The notes: generated from the sequence alone by a model not told the origin. Shown: positions 36,398-45,186, counted from the stretch's first letter. The stretch is 64,000 nt of DNA from Pedobacter schmidteae (GCF_900564155.1 NZ_LS999839.1:496001-560000), one strand, 5' to 3'. A program made the numbers and translations.

Positions 36398-37009
36398 TTA
36401 AAAACGGTGATGAATGTCGTTGACACTAAACCAGATAAGGATTGAAGGCATAGTAACGGTGAGGTTACCTCTGATATCTTTAATGGCCCTGGTAAGGTGG
36501 GCCTCGACTGTCTTTTCCGAAATATCGAGTTTCCGGGCAATATCTTTATGACTACTGCCTTCTTCCCGACTCATTCTATAAACAATCCGACATTTTTCGG
36601 GCAGTTGTTTTACGGTGGCCTCTATCCTTTCCATCAACTCTTTTTCCAACATATGCGCCTCCGGAGATTGATCTGCCGCTTCGATTGCTATCATTTCCTC
36701 TAATACATCTGCTGCATACTGAACCCGCTTACGCTGCCTGTCCAGGGTATCAATCACGCGGTACCTTACTGCAGCCGACAGGTAGGTATTGAGTGTATAT
36801 TTCAGCTCCAGCTTATCCCTTAGCTTCCAAACTTTAATAAAAACATCCTGTACACATTCCTCTGCTTCTTCCAGATGTTGAAGTCTGTTCATGGCAACGG
36901 CCAGCAGCTTATCCCAATAACGCTCAAAAATTTCGGTCATAGCCCGCTCATCGCTTTCCTTTAAAAGAAACACCAATTCCTCATCCGTTTGCATGTCGTA
37001 ACCAATCAT
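36398..37009 (-). CDS. ECF sigma factor of the SusC-FecR system
   Basis: Starting at the ATG at 37009, the protein has about 203 residues (the frame extends upstream to 37069, but family members begin near MQTDEELVFLLKESDERA). Region 2 includes IFERYWDKLLAVAMNRL and EEAEECVQDVFIKVWKLRDKL. Region 4 includes LPEKCRIVYRMSREEGSSHKDIARKLDISEKTVEAHLTRAIKDI. A short hydrophobic C-terminal tail follows. It is the positive regulator of the fecR-susC-susD locus that follows on the same strand. The true start could also be Met26 at 36994. Confidence 0.92.
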   Translation of the reverse strand: MIGYDMQTDEELVFLLKESDERAMTEIFERYWDKLLAVAMNRLQHLEEAEECVQDVFIKVWKLRDKLELKYTLNTYLSAAVRYRVIDTLDRQRKRVQYAADVLEEMIAIEAADQSPEAHMLEKELMERIEATVKQLPEKCRIVYRMSREEGSSHKDIARKLDISEKTVEAHLTRAIKDIRGNLTVTMPSILIWFSVNDIHHRF

Positions 37010-37258
37010 GATATTATTTCCCCGGATAAATATACACCTTATTATCCTTTCTCCTAACGCAGTATCCAACCCTACCGGCTAAAATAACCCTAAAAACTAA
37101 ATAACAAAATAGGTTACAGCTAACCAACCAACTAAGTCGCCAAACAAACGCCTCACTCCTTCAAACAATCCCTGCAAAGTCAGCCAACCCATATCTAAAT
37201 ACTAACATCTAAATACTAGCTATTCTACTTCACCGCTTTCTCCTTGTTAGTCATCTGT

Positions 37259-37346
37259 AAAATTGGTTGCTCAGAACAGGCATTGGCGGATATGTGCCCC
37301 CTTCGGGGCACCTTAGCCGGCGCAGCCTATGGAGAGTACCAATTTT
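37259..37346 (+). repeat. Structured 88-base element bounded by inverted repeats, upstream of ileS
   Basis: AAAATTGGT (37259-37267) and ACCAATTTT (37338-37346) are perfect nine-base inverted repeats. Between them sits a strong hairpin, GTGCCCC-CTTC-GGGGCAC (37294-37311). The GC-rich interior contrasts with the AT-rich flanks. It could be a repetitive palindromic element or part of an RNA leader. It lies upstream of the predicted ileS promoter, so an ileS attenuator is less likely unless transcription starts earlier. Confidence 0.5.
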
Positions 37347-37350
37347 CCCC

Positions 37351-37380
37351 TTTAAAGTTTCATTAAAAAACTTAACTTTG
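37351..37380 (+). promoter_or_regulatory. Possible ileS promoter
   Basis: TAACTTTG at 37373-37380 is a full match to the -7 TAnnTTTG box. TTTA at 37351-37354, 18 bases upstream, is a three-of-four match to the -33 TTTG. Transcription would begin about 25 bases before the ATG at 37410. Confidence 0.45.
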
Positions 37381-37409
37381 CATCCTTATTTTTTAGAGAT
37401 ACTTGATTG

Positions 37410-40400
37410 ATGTATAAGGAATTTAAACAACTAGAACTGGCTAAAATAGCAAAAGAGGTACTTGATTTTTGGAAAACGGAAAACATCTTTGAAAAAAGTA
37501 TTTCGAGCCGTCCCAAAACCAACCCCTTTACTTTTTACGAAGGCCCGCCTTCGGCTAATGGAATGCCTGGTATCCACCACGTAATGGCCAGGGCCATTAA
37601 AGACATTTTTTGCAGGTATAAAACCCTTAAAGGTTACCAGGTTAAACGTAAAGCCGGATGGGATACCCATGGTTTGCCTATAGAACTGGGTACCGAAAAA
37701 GAACTGGGTATCACTAAAGAAGATATTGGCAAAACCATCTCCGTTGAACAATACAACGAAGCTTGCAAAAGGACCGTAATGCGTTATACAGACGTGTGGA
37801 ACGACCTGACCGAACAAATGGGCTACTGGGTAGATATGGACGACCCTTATGTAACCTACAAATCCAAATACATGGAGTCGGTTTGGTGGCTTTTGAAACA
37901 GATATACGACAAAGGCCTGCTATATAAAGGTTACACGATACAACCTTACTCGCCAAAAGCCGGAACAGGTTTAAGCTCGCACGAGGTAAACCAACCGGGT
38001 GCTTACCGTGATGTAACCGATACTACTATTGTAGCTCAGTTTAAGGCACTCCCTGAAACCCTTCCTGCATTTTTGCAAGGATTTGGCGATATCCACCTGA
38101 CGGCATGGACCACCACACCATGGACCTTACCATCCAACACGGCATTAACCGTCGGCCCTAAAATCGACTACGTTTTAGTAAAAACTTTCAACCAGTATAC
38201 CTTCCTACCAATCAACGTTATTTTAGCAAAAAACCTGGTTGGAAAACAGTTTAATAAAATCTATTTTGAAAGTACAGCTATAGAAGATTTTGACAACTTT
38301 GCAGCCGGCGATAAAAAAATCCCTTACCAGATTTTAGCGGAAACTAAAGGTACAGACCTGGTAGGCATTAAATATGAACAACTTCTAGCTTATGCGCTGC
38401 CTTATCAAAACCCTGAAAATGCTTTCAGAGTAATTTCGGGCGATTTTGTTACCACTGAAGACGGAACTGGTATTGTACATACTGCACCAACTTTTGGTGC
38501 TGACGATGCTAAAGTAGCCAAAGAAGCAATGCCTGAAGTACCACCAATGCTGGTTTTAGATGAAAATGGCACTCCGGTACCATTGGTAGACTTACAAGGC
38601 CGCTTCACCCCGCATATGGGCGATTTGGCTGGGAAGTATGTAAAAAACGAATACTATAATGCGGATGAAGCACCAGAGAAATCTGTTGATGTGGAAATTG
38701 CCATTCGTTTGAAGGAAGAAAACAAAGCCTTTAAGGTAGAAAAATATGTACACAGTTATCCGCACAGCTGGAGAACTGACGAGCCACTATTATATTACCC
38801 GCTGGATTCCTGGTTTATCAAAGTTACTGAGATCAAAGACAGAATGTTTGACCTCAATGAAACCATCAACTGGAAACCAAAGTCGACCGGCGAAGGCCGC
38901 TTTGGCAACTGGCTGAAAAATGCCAACGACTGGAACCTTTCGCGTTCGAGATATTGGGGGATCCCATTACCGATCTGGAGAACGGAAGACAAAAAGGAAG
39001 AAATCATTATCGGTTCTGTTGAGGAGCTGTACAATGAGATAGAAAAATCAATCGACAAAGGTTACATGATTGACAATCCGTTTAAAGGATTTGAAATCGG
39101 CAACATGTCGGAAGCCAATTACGACCTGGTAGATCTGCATAAAAATGTGGTCGACGAAATTGTATTGGTAGCACCTTCGGGCAAACATATGAAACGCGAA
39201 AGCGACCTGATTGATGTTTGGTTTGATTCGGGCGCTATGCCTTATGCACAATTGCATTATCCTTTTGAAAATAAAGATAAGATCGATCAGAATAAAGATT
39301 TCCCTGCTGATTTCATTGCAGAGGGAGTTGATCAGACCCGGGGTTGGTTTTATACCTTACATGCTATCGCTGCCCTGGTTTTTGATAAAGTAGCCTATAA
39401 AAACGTCGTTTCGAACGGACTGGTGCTAGATAAAAACGGCCAGAAGATGTCTAAACGTTTGGGCAATGCGGTTGATCCATTCAAAACTTTGGCAGAATAC
39501 GGTCCGGATGCTACACGCTGGTACATGATTTCGAATGCCAACCCATGGGACAACCTGAAGTTTGACATTGAGGGAATTGCAGAAATCCGTCGCAAATTTT
39601 TTGGTACACTTTACAATACCTACGCTTTTTTTGCCCTATACGCTAATATTGATAAGTTTCAGATCAATATGTTTACCATGACTCCTGTTCAGGAGCGAAG
39701 TGAACTAGACCGCTGGATCTTATCATTACTGCAAACATTGATTGCTGAAGTAGACGAAAGTTACAATGCGTATGAGCCTACCAAAGCCACAAGGGCCATA
39801 CAGGCATTTGTGGATGAACACCTGAGCAATTGGTACATCCGCTTGTCACGCCGCCGCTTTTGGAAAGGCGAAATGACCGCCGATAAAAAAGCAGCTTACG
39901 AAACTTTATATACCTGCCTGATGAGTGTAGCTCAGCTAATGGCTCCGGTAGCGCCTTTCTTCTCAGACTGGTTGTTTCTGAACCTGACCGCTGATGATGA
40001 GTTCAATAATTTTAAATCGGTACACCTGACGGTATGGAATACATCGAACGAAAAATTGATCGACACGGAACTGAACGAGAGAATGCACCTTGCACAGGAC
40101 ATTTCATCAATGGTTTTATCCCTTCGTAAAAAGACGGGCATCAATGTTCGTCAACCTTTGGCCAAAATTTTAATCCCGGTACTGGACAATAAATTTGCCG
40201 AAAGAGTGGAACTGGTAAAAGAACTGATCTTATCGGAAACCAATGTAAAGGCCATTGAATACATCACTGATACTGCAGGCTTTATCAAGAAAAAGATTAA
40301 ACCCAATTTCAAAACCTTAGGGCCTAAAGTAGGCAAGGACATGAAACTGGTGGCCGAAGTGGTGAACAATATGAGTCAGGAAGAACTGGCAAATTTTGAA

Positions 40401-40802
40401 AATACCGGCAAATTTGCGGTTAACGGCACGGATTATGTAATTGAGCTAAGCGATGTGGAAATTATTGCCGAAGACATCCCAGGATGGCAGGTAACCAATA
40501 TGGGTAGTTTGACGGTGGCACTTGATGTATCCATCACCGAAGAACTTAAACAGGAAGGTCTGTCGCGGGAGCTGATCAACAGAATTCAGAATCTCAGAAA
40601 AGAGCTGAACTATGAAGTGACAGACAGGATTACGGTTACTTTACAAAATCATAATCTGATCGCTGACGCAGTAGCACAAAATAAAACATACATTTGCTCG
40701 GAAATTCTGGCAGATAACATTAACTTAACAGAAACTTTAGACAACGGAAACAAAATAGTAATCGATGATGTTGAACTACAAATTTTGATTGCACAACAAT
40801 AA
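37410..40802 (+). CDS. ileS: Isoleucyl-tRNA synthetase
   Basis: The protein has 1130 residues. The frame opens at a TTG at 37407 but the ATG at 37410 is the natural start (MYKEFKQLELAKIAKEVLDFW). The class I signature is PSANGMPGIHHV (HIGH-type, about residues 48-59) and KMSKRLGNAVDP is the KMSKS-type loop. An editing domain lies between (TTPWTLPSNTALTVG). A long C-terminal extension (about 930-1130) takes the place of the zinc-binding tail of the shorter bacterial type. This architecture is the eukaryote-like IleRS usual in Bacteroidota, a type often less sensitive to mupirocin. It charges tRNA-Ile. It is followed after seven bases by a DksA-like gene and lspA, probably in one operon. Confidence 0.97.
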   Translation: MYKEFKQLELAKIAKEVLDFWKTENIFEKSISSRPKTNPFTFYEGPPSANGMPGIHHVMARAIKDIFCRYKTLKGYQVKRKAGWDTHGLPIELGTEKELGITKEDIGKTISVEQYNEACKRTVMRYTDVWNDLTEQMGYWVDMDDPYVTYKSKYMESVWWLLKQIYDKGLLYKGYTIQPYSPKAGTGLSSHEVNQPGAYRDVTDTTIVAQFKALPETLPAFLQGFGDIHLTAWTTTPWTLPSNTALTVGPKIDYVLVKTFNQYTFLPINVILAKNLVGKQFNKIYFESTAIEDFDNFAAGDKKIPYQILAETKGTDLVGIKYEQLLAYALPYQNPENAFRVISGDFVTTEDGTGIVHTAPTFGADDAKVAKEAMPEVPPMLVLDENGTPVPLVDLQGRFTPHMGDLAGKYVKNEYYNADEAPEKSVDVEIAIRLKEENKAFKVEKYVHSYPHSWRTDEPLLYYPLDSWFIKVTEIKDRMFDLNETINWKPKSTGEGRFGNWLKNANDWNLSRSRYWGIPLPIWRTEDKKEEIIIGSVEELYNEIEKSIDKGYMIDNPFKGFEIGNMSEANYDLVDLHKNVVDEIVLVAPSGKHMKRESDLIDVWFDSGAMPYAQLHYPFENKDKIDQNKDFPADFIAEGVDQTRGWFYTLHAIAALVFDKVAYKNVVSNGLVLDKNGQKMSKRLGNAVDPFKTLAEYGPDATRWYMISNANPWDNLKFDIEGIAEIRRKFFGTLYNTYAFFALYANIDKFQINMFTMTPVQERSELDRWILSLLQTLIAEVDESYNAYEPTKATRAIQAFVDEHLSNWYIRLSRRRFWKGEMTADKKAAYETLYTCLMSVAQLMAPVAPFFSDWLFLNLTADDEFNNFKSVHLTVWNTSNEKLIDTELNERMHLAQDISSMVLSLRKKTGINVRQPLAKILIPVLDNKFAERVELVKELILSETNVKAIEYITDTAGFIKKKIKPNFKTLGPKVGKDMKLVAEVVNNMSQEELANFENTGKFAVNGTDYVIELSDVEIIAEDIPGWQVTNMGSLTVALDVSITEELKQEGLSRELINRIQNLRKELNYEVTDRITVTLQNHNLIADAVAQNKTYICSEILADNINLTETLDNGNKIVIDDVELQILIAQQ

Positions 40803-40809
40803 TTTTATT

Positions 40810-41190
40810 ATGGAAAAAGAAAAAACAAGGTATTCTGATGCTGAATTACAGGAATTTAAAGAATTAATCCTGGAGAAATTGAGAATGGCAAGAGAAGAGT
40901 TTCTTGACCTGACCAATTCTTTGAGCAGTCCTAACTCTAATGGAACTGAGGATACTTCTGGAACCTATAAAACATTGGAAGACGGTTCGGCAACATTAGA
41001 GAAAGAGCAATTGAATCAACTGGCAGCCCGTCAGAAAAAATTCATCGAAAATTTAGAAGCTGCTTTGGTACGCATTGAAAACAAAACTTATGGCATTTGC
41101 AGGGAAACCGGAAAGCTGATCCAGAAAGAACGTTTGCGCGCTGTTCCTCACGCTACTTTAAGTATGGAAGCTAAACTGAAGCAGTCGTAA
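40810..41190 (+). CDS. TraR/DksA-family protein with degenerate zinc finger
   Basis: The ATG at 40810 gives 126 residues. A coiled-coil region (about 8-92) precedes the zinc-finger part YGICRETGKLIQKERLRAVPHATL (95-118). The pattern YG-x-C, G-x-L-I, RL-x-A-x-P is that of DksA. Only the first cysteine (Cys97) is kept: residue 100 is Thr and the final Cys pair is missing. Zinc binding is therefore unlikely. DksA-like proteins reach into the RNA polymerase secondary channel and act with ppGpp, and Bacteroidota often encode this variant between ileS and lspA. The stop shares its last base with the lspA ATG. Confidence 0.9.
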   Translation: MEKEKTRYSDAELQEFKELILEKLRMAREEFLDLTNSLSSPNSNGTEDTSGTYKTLEDGSATLEKEQLNQLAARQKKFIENLEAALVRIENKTYGICRETGKLIQKERLRAVPHATLSMEAKLKQS

Positions 41191-41792
41191 TGAAAGGCTA
41201 TACAAAACCTTTATTAATTATTTTCTTAGTTCTGTTGGCAGACCAGATTTTAAAAACCTGGATCAAAACGAATATGTACCTGGGTCAGGAGTTCAAAATC
41301 ATTGGCAACTGGTTCATTATCCACTTTACTGAAAACAATGGAATGGCCTTTGGTCTGGAGTTTGGCGGCGAGTTTGGTAAACTGGCTTTGTCGCTTTTCA
41401 GAATTGTTGCGGTTGCCGGAATCGGCTATGGCTTGCATTACCTGATCCAGAGAAAGTACCACAGAGGACTAATATTGAATGTTGCCCTGATTTTTGCGGG
41501 CGCATTAGGCAATATCATTGACTCGGTACTGTATGGTAAGATATACGGTTATGCTACGTTATTTCACGGTCGGGTGGTAGATATGTTTTACTTCCCGTTG
41601 GTGCAGGGAGTTTTCCCAAAATGGGTACCCATATGGGGCGGTGAAGACTTTATCTTCTTCAGACCGGTATTTAATATTGCCGATGCCGCCATATCTGTAG
41701 GTGTAATATTGATCCTTGTATTCCAGAAATCTTATTTTAAAGAAGAAGTGGTGGAAGAAATTGGGCCTAATAATGAGATGGTTGAAGATTAA
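41190..41792 (+). CDS. lspA: Lipoprotein signal peptidase (signal peptidase II)
   Basis: This is a 200-residue inner-membrane aspartyl protease with four helices. The catalytic Asp pair is clear: Asp111 in GNIIDSVLYGK and Asp165 in FNIADAAIS. HFTENNGMAFG (45-55) is the other conserved block. It removes the signal peptide of diacylglyceryl-modified prolipoproteins, of which this window encodes many. At 200 residues it is longer than the 160 of proteobacterial enzymes; the insert around residues 130-160 is usual for Bacteroidota. It overlaps the preceding stop by one base. Confidence 0.97.
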   Translation: MKGYTKPLLIIFLVLLADQILKTWIKTNMYLGQEFKIIGNWFIIHFTENNGMAFGLEFGGEFGKLALSLFRIVAVAGIGYGLHYLIQRKYHRGLILNVALIFAGALGNIIDSVLYGKIYGYATLFHGRVVDMFYFPLVQGVFPKWVPIWGGEDFIFFRPVFNIADAAISVGVILILVFQKSYFKEEVVEEIGPNNEMVED

Positions 41793-41875
41793 TTAAACTT
41801 TTTTTTAGGAGGATGTGTGGAATCGGCACGAAAGTTTCATCTATATATCAAATACACAAATAAAATATCACACTT

Positions 41876-42589
41876 ATGAAAAAGTTATTAAGCCTTGCTA
41901 TTGTTGCCCTGTTTAGTGTTAGCGCAATGGCTCAACAAGTAGATTTACGCAAGAAGATCAATGTTAGCGGATCAGCTGAGACCGAAATTACCCCCGATAT
42001 TATTTACATCAGCATTTCATTAAAGGAATACCTTAAAGATGGCAACAGCAAGAAAAAAGTTGACATCACTACCCTGGAAAATGAACTGTTTAATGCAGTA
42101 CAAAAAGCCGGACTGGATAAAGAAAACTTAACCATCAATAACCTTTCCAGCTATACTGCAGCTGCCGAGAAAAAGAAAAACCCTGACTACCTTGCCGGTA
42201 AACAATACCGCTTAAAAGTATCAGACCTGAATAAATGGAATAACATTATTGGTAGTATCGATCCTAAGGGAGTAGCTTATACCAATGTAGACAGCTATGA
42301 CTATTCGAAAATTGAAAGCTTAAAAAAAGAACTTAAAATTAAAGCTCTATTAGCAGCAAAAGAAAAAGCTACCTATCTGGTTCAGGCCTTAGGCGACAAA
42401 CTGGGAAGTGCCATAGACATCCAGGAAATCAATAATGAATCTTTTCCTCAGCCAATGTACCGTGCAAACGTGATGATGATGAAAGCCGAGAGTGCTGACA
42501 TGGCTGGTGGTGGAGCTCCTGAAATTGATTTCAAAAAGATAAAATTAAACTATCAGATGAACGTAGTATTTGAAATCAAAGGATTTTAA
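41876..42589 (+). CDS. Exported SIMPL-domain (DUF541) protein
   Basis: The 237-residue protein has a signal peptide (MKKLLSLAIVALFSVSAMA, cleaved before QQVDL). The mature part is a single SIMPL domain: INVSGSAETEITPDIIYISISLKEY at the start, TTLENELFNAVQKAGLDKENL, and LKIKALLAAKEKATYLVQALGDKLGSAIDIQE later. The C-terminal strand is KLNYQMNVVFEIKGF. Family members (such as BP26/OMP28 and YggE) are periplasmic, form ring-like multimers and are linked to oxidative stress tolerance, but no reaction is known. The gene appears monocistronic; a terminator hairpin follows about 70 bases later. Confidence 0.92.
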   Translation: MKKLLSLAIVALFSVSAMAQQVDLRKKINVSGSAETEITPDIIYISISLKEYLKDGNSKKKVDITTLENELFNAVQKAGLDKENLTINNLSSYTAAAEKKKNPDYLAGKQYRLKVSDLNKWNNIIGSIDPKGVAYTNVDSYDYSKIESLKKELKIKALLAAKEKATYLVQALGDKLGSAIDIQEINNESFPQPMYRANVMMMKAESADMAGGGAPEIDFKKIKLNYQMNVVFEIKGF

Positions 42590-42658
42590 TTCTGAATTTG
42601 AGATCAAAAGATGCTAAAATCTGACCTGTAGAGTATACAGTTTTATTCAAAATACGCT

Positions 42659-42692
42659 AAAAAACCTATCAATTCATTTTGGTAGGTTTTTT
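42659..42692 (+). terminator. Rho-independent terminator after the SIMPL gene
   Basis: AAAAAACCTATC pairs with GGTAGGTTTTTT (one T-G pair) around a 10-base loop, giving a U-tract at the end. Confidence 0.8.
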
Positions 42693-42756
42693 GTTATTTA
42701 TACACTACCATGAAGCTTATGGTAAATGTAGACTTATTAAAATAAACCTGAACGAC

Positions 42757-43068
42757 ATGAAAAAATTAGTGTACTCATTGGTCCTGTTATTCTCCTTGAG
42801 TTTAAGTGTGAATACTGTTTCTGCTGCTGACAATAAAAAAGCTAAAACAGAAATGACTGCCGAACAGAAAGTGCAGTTGGAGCGAATTACCACACGGGTT
42901 GAAGAGATTAAAAATATGGACAAATCAGATTTGTCCAGAGCAGAGAAAAAAGAACTTCGTAAAGAGCTTAGAGAATTGAAATCGCAAGCCCGCGCAATGG
43001 GTGGCGGTGTTTACCTTTCAGTAGGTGCAATTATCATCATCATTTTATTGTTGATCCTTATTTTATAG
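42757..43068 (+). CDS. Small exported coiled-coil protein with C-terminal membrane helix
   Basis: The frame extends upstream to 42679, but the ATG at 42757 gives a clear signal peptide (MKKLVYSLVLLFSLSLSVNTVSA) and a protein of 103 residues. The middle (about 27-78) is a charged helix rich in Lys and Glu (EQKVQLERITTRVEEIKNM), predicted to form a coiled coil. The C-terminus is glycine-rich, then a strongly hydrophobic helix (VGAIIIIILLLILIL). It is probably anchored in the inner membrane, facing the periplasm. This compact type is frequent in Sphingobacteriaceae but has no known role. It lies between two terminators and so is likely monocistronic. Confidence 0.72.
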   Translation: MKKLVYSLVLLFSLSLSVNTVSAADNKKAKTEMTAEQKVQLERITTRVEEIKNMDKSDLSRAEKKELRKELRELKSQARAMGGGVYLSVGAIIIIILLLILIL

Positions 43069-43115
43069 CCATTATTAACTAACCTATAATACGCTGACAT
43101 CTACCTGTCAGAAAC

Positions 43116-43144
43116 AAAAAAGCTTCCCCAAGGGGAAGCTTTTT
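43116..43144. terminator. Bidirectional terminator between small exported protein and serS
   Basis: A stem AAAAAGCTTCCCC / GGGGAAGCTTTTT with a two-base loop provides U-tracts on both strands, between convergent genes ending at 43068 and 43170. Confidence 0.88.
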
Positions 43145-43169
43145 ATCTTTTATAGGGTTTCTATAGATC

Positions 43170-44441
43170 TTAATCTATATATTCAAAACCAGTATAAGGC
43201 ACCAAAACCTCTGGTATTTTAATTCCTTTGTCGGTCTGGTTGTTTTCTAAAATAGCAGCTACAATACGTGGCAATGCCAGAGCACTTCCATTTAGCGTAT
43301 GCGCCAATTGGGTTTTACCACTTGCTCCTTTAAATCTTAATTTTAACCGATTGCTCTGATAAGTTTCAAAGTTAGATACGGAAGATACCTCCAACCAACG
43401 TTGTTGAGCAGCACTCCATACCTCCATATCGTAAGTCATGGCAGCGGTAAAGCCCATATCTCCTGCACATAGGCGCAACACGCGGTAATGTAAACCTAGC
43501 TTTTGCAGCAAACTTTGCACATAGCCACTCATTTCTTCCAATATCTGATAAGACTGCTCCGGATGAACAACCTGTACAATCTCCACCTTATCAAATTGAT
43601 GCAACCTATTTAAACCACGTACATGAGCACCATAAGAGCCTGCTTCGCGGCGAAAACAAGGCGTATAACCGGTATTTTTAATCGGCAGCTCTTCTTCTTT
43701 TACAATCACATCCCTGTAAAGATTGGTAACAGGTACCTCTGCTGTAGGAATGAGATAAAGATTGTCAACACCTACATGATACATTTGCCCCTCTTTGTCC
43801 GGCAATTGGCCTGTGCCAAAGCCAGAAGCTTCGTTCACAACATGTGGCACCTGCATTTCGCGGTAACCGGCAGCAGTTGACTGATCTAAAAAGAAATTGA
43901 TTAGCGCACGCTGTAAACGTGCACCTTTACCTTTATAAACTGGAAATCCAGCCCCGGCGATTTTAGTCCCCAGTTCAAAGTCTATAATATCGTATTTGGA
44001 AGTCAGTTCCCAATGTGGCAATGCTGCAGCGCTCATTTCGGCCGGACTTCCATGCTCAAAAACTACCTCATTTTCTTCAGGTGTACTGCCCGCTTTAACC
44101 AAATGATAAGGAAGGTTAGGCAATTGAACAATCAGGCCATGTAATTTCTCTTCGGCCGCACTAAGTTCATCAGACAAGTTTTTAATCTGCTCCTTATTAG
44201 CCGTAGTTTGTGCTTTTAATGCTTCAGCTTCATCCTTTTTACCGTTACGCATCAATTCACCGATTTGTTTTGCGCTCGAGTTTGCGATAGCAGAGAGTTG
44301 GTCTAATGAAGTTTGTGATTGTCTTCTTTCTTCATCAGTTTTAATAATCTCATCAACCAGTTCAGGTTGCTTAAAGTTTCTCAGGTTTAAACCTGCTAAA
44401 ACTTTGTCTCTGTTTTCGCGGATATAGTTAACTTGCAACAT
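43170..44441 (-). CDS. serS: Seryl-tRNA synthetase
   Basis: This is a 423-residue class II synthetase. The N-terminal two-helix arm that holds tRNA-Ser is seen at about 30-100 (LDQLSAIANSSAKQIGELMRNGKKDEAEALKAQ). The catalytic core contains LIPTAEVPVTNLYRD, the motif 2 region PCFRREAGSYGAHVRGLNRLHQFDKVE, and the motif 3 region SNFETYQSNRLKLRFKG with LAHTLNGSALALPRIVAAILENNQ. It charges tRNA-Ser and tRNA-Sec with serine. The length is standard. It is divergent from rsmI, and its promoter lies over the rsmI start. Confidence 0.97.
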   Translation of the reverse strand: MLQVNYIRENRDKVLAGLNLRNFKQPELVDEIIKTDEERRQSQTSLDQLSAIANSSAKQIGELMRNGKKDEAEALKAQTTANKEQIKNLSDELSAAEEKLHGLIVQLPNLPYHLVKAGSTPEENEVVFEHGSPAEMSAAALPHWELTSKYDIIDFELGTKIAGAGFPVYKGKGARLQRALINFFLDQSTAAGYREMQVPHVVNEASGFGTGQLPDKEGQMYHVGVDNLYLIPTAEVPVTNLYRDVIVKEEELPIKNTGYTPCFRREAGSYGAHVRGLNRLHQFDKVEIVQVVHPEQSYQILEEMSGYVQSLLQKLGLHYRVLRLCAGDMGFTAAMTYDMEVWSAAQQRWLEVSSVSNFETYQSNRLKLRFKGASGKTQLAHTLNGSALALPRIVAAILENNQTDKGIKIPEVLVPYTGFEYID

Positions 44442-44457
44442 TATTTATTTTTTTAAA

Positions 44458-44487
44458 CAAAGATAGGATTTTTGATTTATGGGCAAA
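44458..44487 (-). promoter_or_regulatory. Predicted serS promoter
   Basis: On the minus strand TTTG (44487-44484), an 18-base spacer and TATCTTTG (44465-44458) match the Bacteroidota consensus closely. The -33 box lies inside the first codons of rsmI (start 44479). The serS ATG is 16 bases downstream of the -7 box. Confidence 0.65.
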
Positions 44488-45186
44488 CTATTTCTCGTCC
44501 CCACACCTATAGGTAACCTGGAAGACATGACTTTCAGGGCCATAAGGATTTTGAAAGAGGCCGATATAATTTTGGCTGAGGATACACGCACCAGCGCCCC
44601 TTTATTGAAGCACTTTGGAATCGACAAAAAAGCATATTCACACCATCAGCATAACGAACACCAGGCTACTGCAGAAATTATCCGCTTTTTAAAAGAAGAT
44701 AAAAACGTGGCCCTAATATCGGATGCAGGAACACCCGCCATATCAGATCCAGGCTTTTTCCTGGTAAGAGAAACCTTAAAACACGAGCTGGAGGTAGAGT
44801 GTTTACCTGGGGCAACCGCCTTCGTTCCGGCACTGGTTAATTCTGGCCTGCCTTGCGATGCCTTTGTTTTTGAAGGCTTTCTGCCGGTAAAAAAAGGCCG
44901 GCAAACCCGGCTAAAAAAGCTGGCAGCAGAAGAACGGACCATGGTGTTTTATGAAAGTCCACATCGCCTGCTGAAAACTCTGGAAGAATTTGCGCAATAT
45001 ATGGGACAGGAAAGACAAGCTTCGGTAAGCAGGGAGCTCACTAAACTGTACGAAGAAACAGTGAGAGGCACACTCTTAGAAATTAAATCACATTTTGAAA
45101 ACAATATATTAAAGGGCGAATTTGTAATTTGTATCGCCGGCGCAGAAGAACAGGTAAAGAAGAAAAATAAATACAAAGAGGATTAA
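44479..45186 (+). CDS. rsmI: 16S rRNA (cytidine-1402 2'-O)-methyltransferase
   Basis: The 235-residue protein is of the tetrapyrrole-methylase fold. It starts MGKLFLVPTPIGNLEDMTFRAI and continues ADIILAEDTRTSAPLLKHFGI, both strict RsmI signatures. It then shows VALISDAGTPAISDPGFFLV (SAM-binding glycine loop), LPGATAFVPALVNSGLPCDAF and ERTMVFYESPHRLLKTLEEF. RsmI 2'-O-methylates C1402 of 16S rRNA together with RsmH. It has the compact length lacking the extra C-terminal domain of E. coli RsmI. Confidence 0.96.
   Translation: MGKLFLVPTPIGNLEDMTFRAIRILKEADIILAEDTRTSAPLLKHFGIDKKAYSHHQHNEHQATAEIIRFLKEDKNVALISDAGTPAISDPGFFLVRETLKHELEVECLPGATAFVPALVNSGLPCDAFVFEGFLPVKKGRQTRLKKLAAEERTMVFYESPHRLLKTLEEFAQYMGQERQASVSRELTKLYEETVRGTLLEIKSHFENNILKGEFVICIAGAEEQVKKKNKYKED

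Larger units (their letters stand above)
37010..37409. other. 400-base intergenic region between ECF sigma and ileS
   Basis: No convincing gene is present. It contains a short tandem repeat (ATCTAAATACTA at 37193-37204 and again at 37207-37218), an 88-base structured element (37259-37346) and the likely ileS promoter. The first 180 bases are AT-rich without recognised features. Confidence 0.7.

Noticed and set aside
36398..36540. A 120-residue minus-strand frame (36178-36540) bridging sigma and FecR
   Set aside because: It is out of frame with both well-supported genes and has no domain features.
37193..37218. A CRISPR-like direct repeat
   Set aside because: There are only two 12-base copies, 14 bases apart, with no spacers and no cas genes in the window.
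37259..37346. A T-box leader for ileS
   Set aside because: No T-box sequence or terminator/antiterminator pair was seen, the element lies upstream of the probable promoter, and T-boxes are not typical of Bacteroidota.
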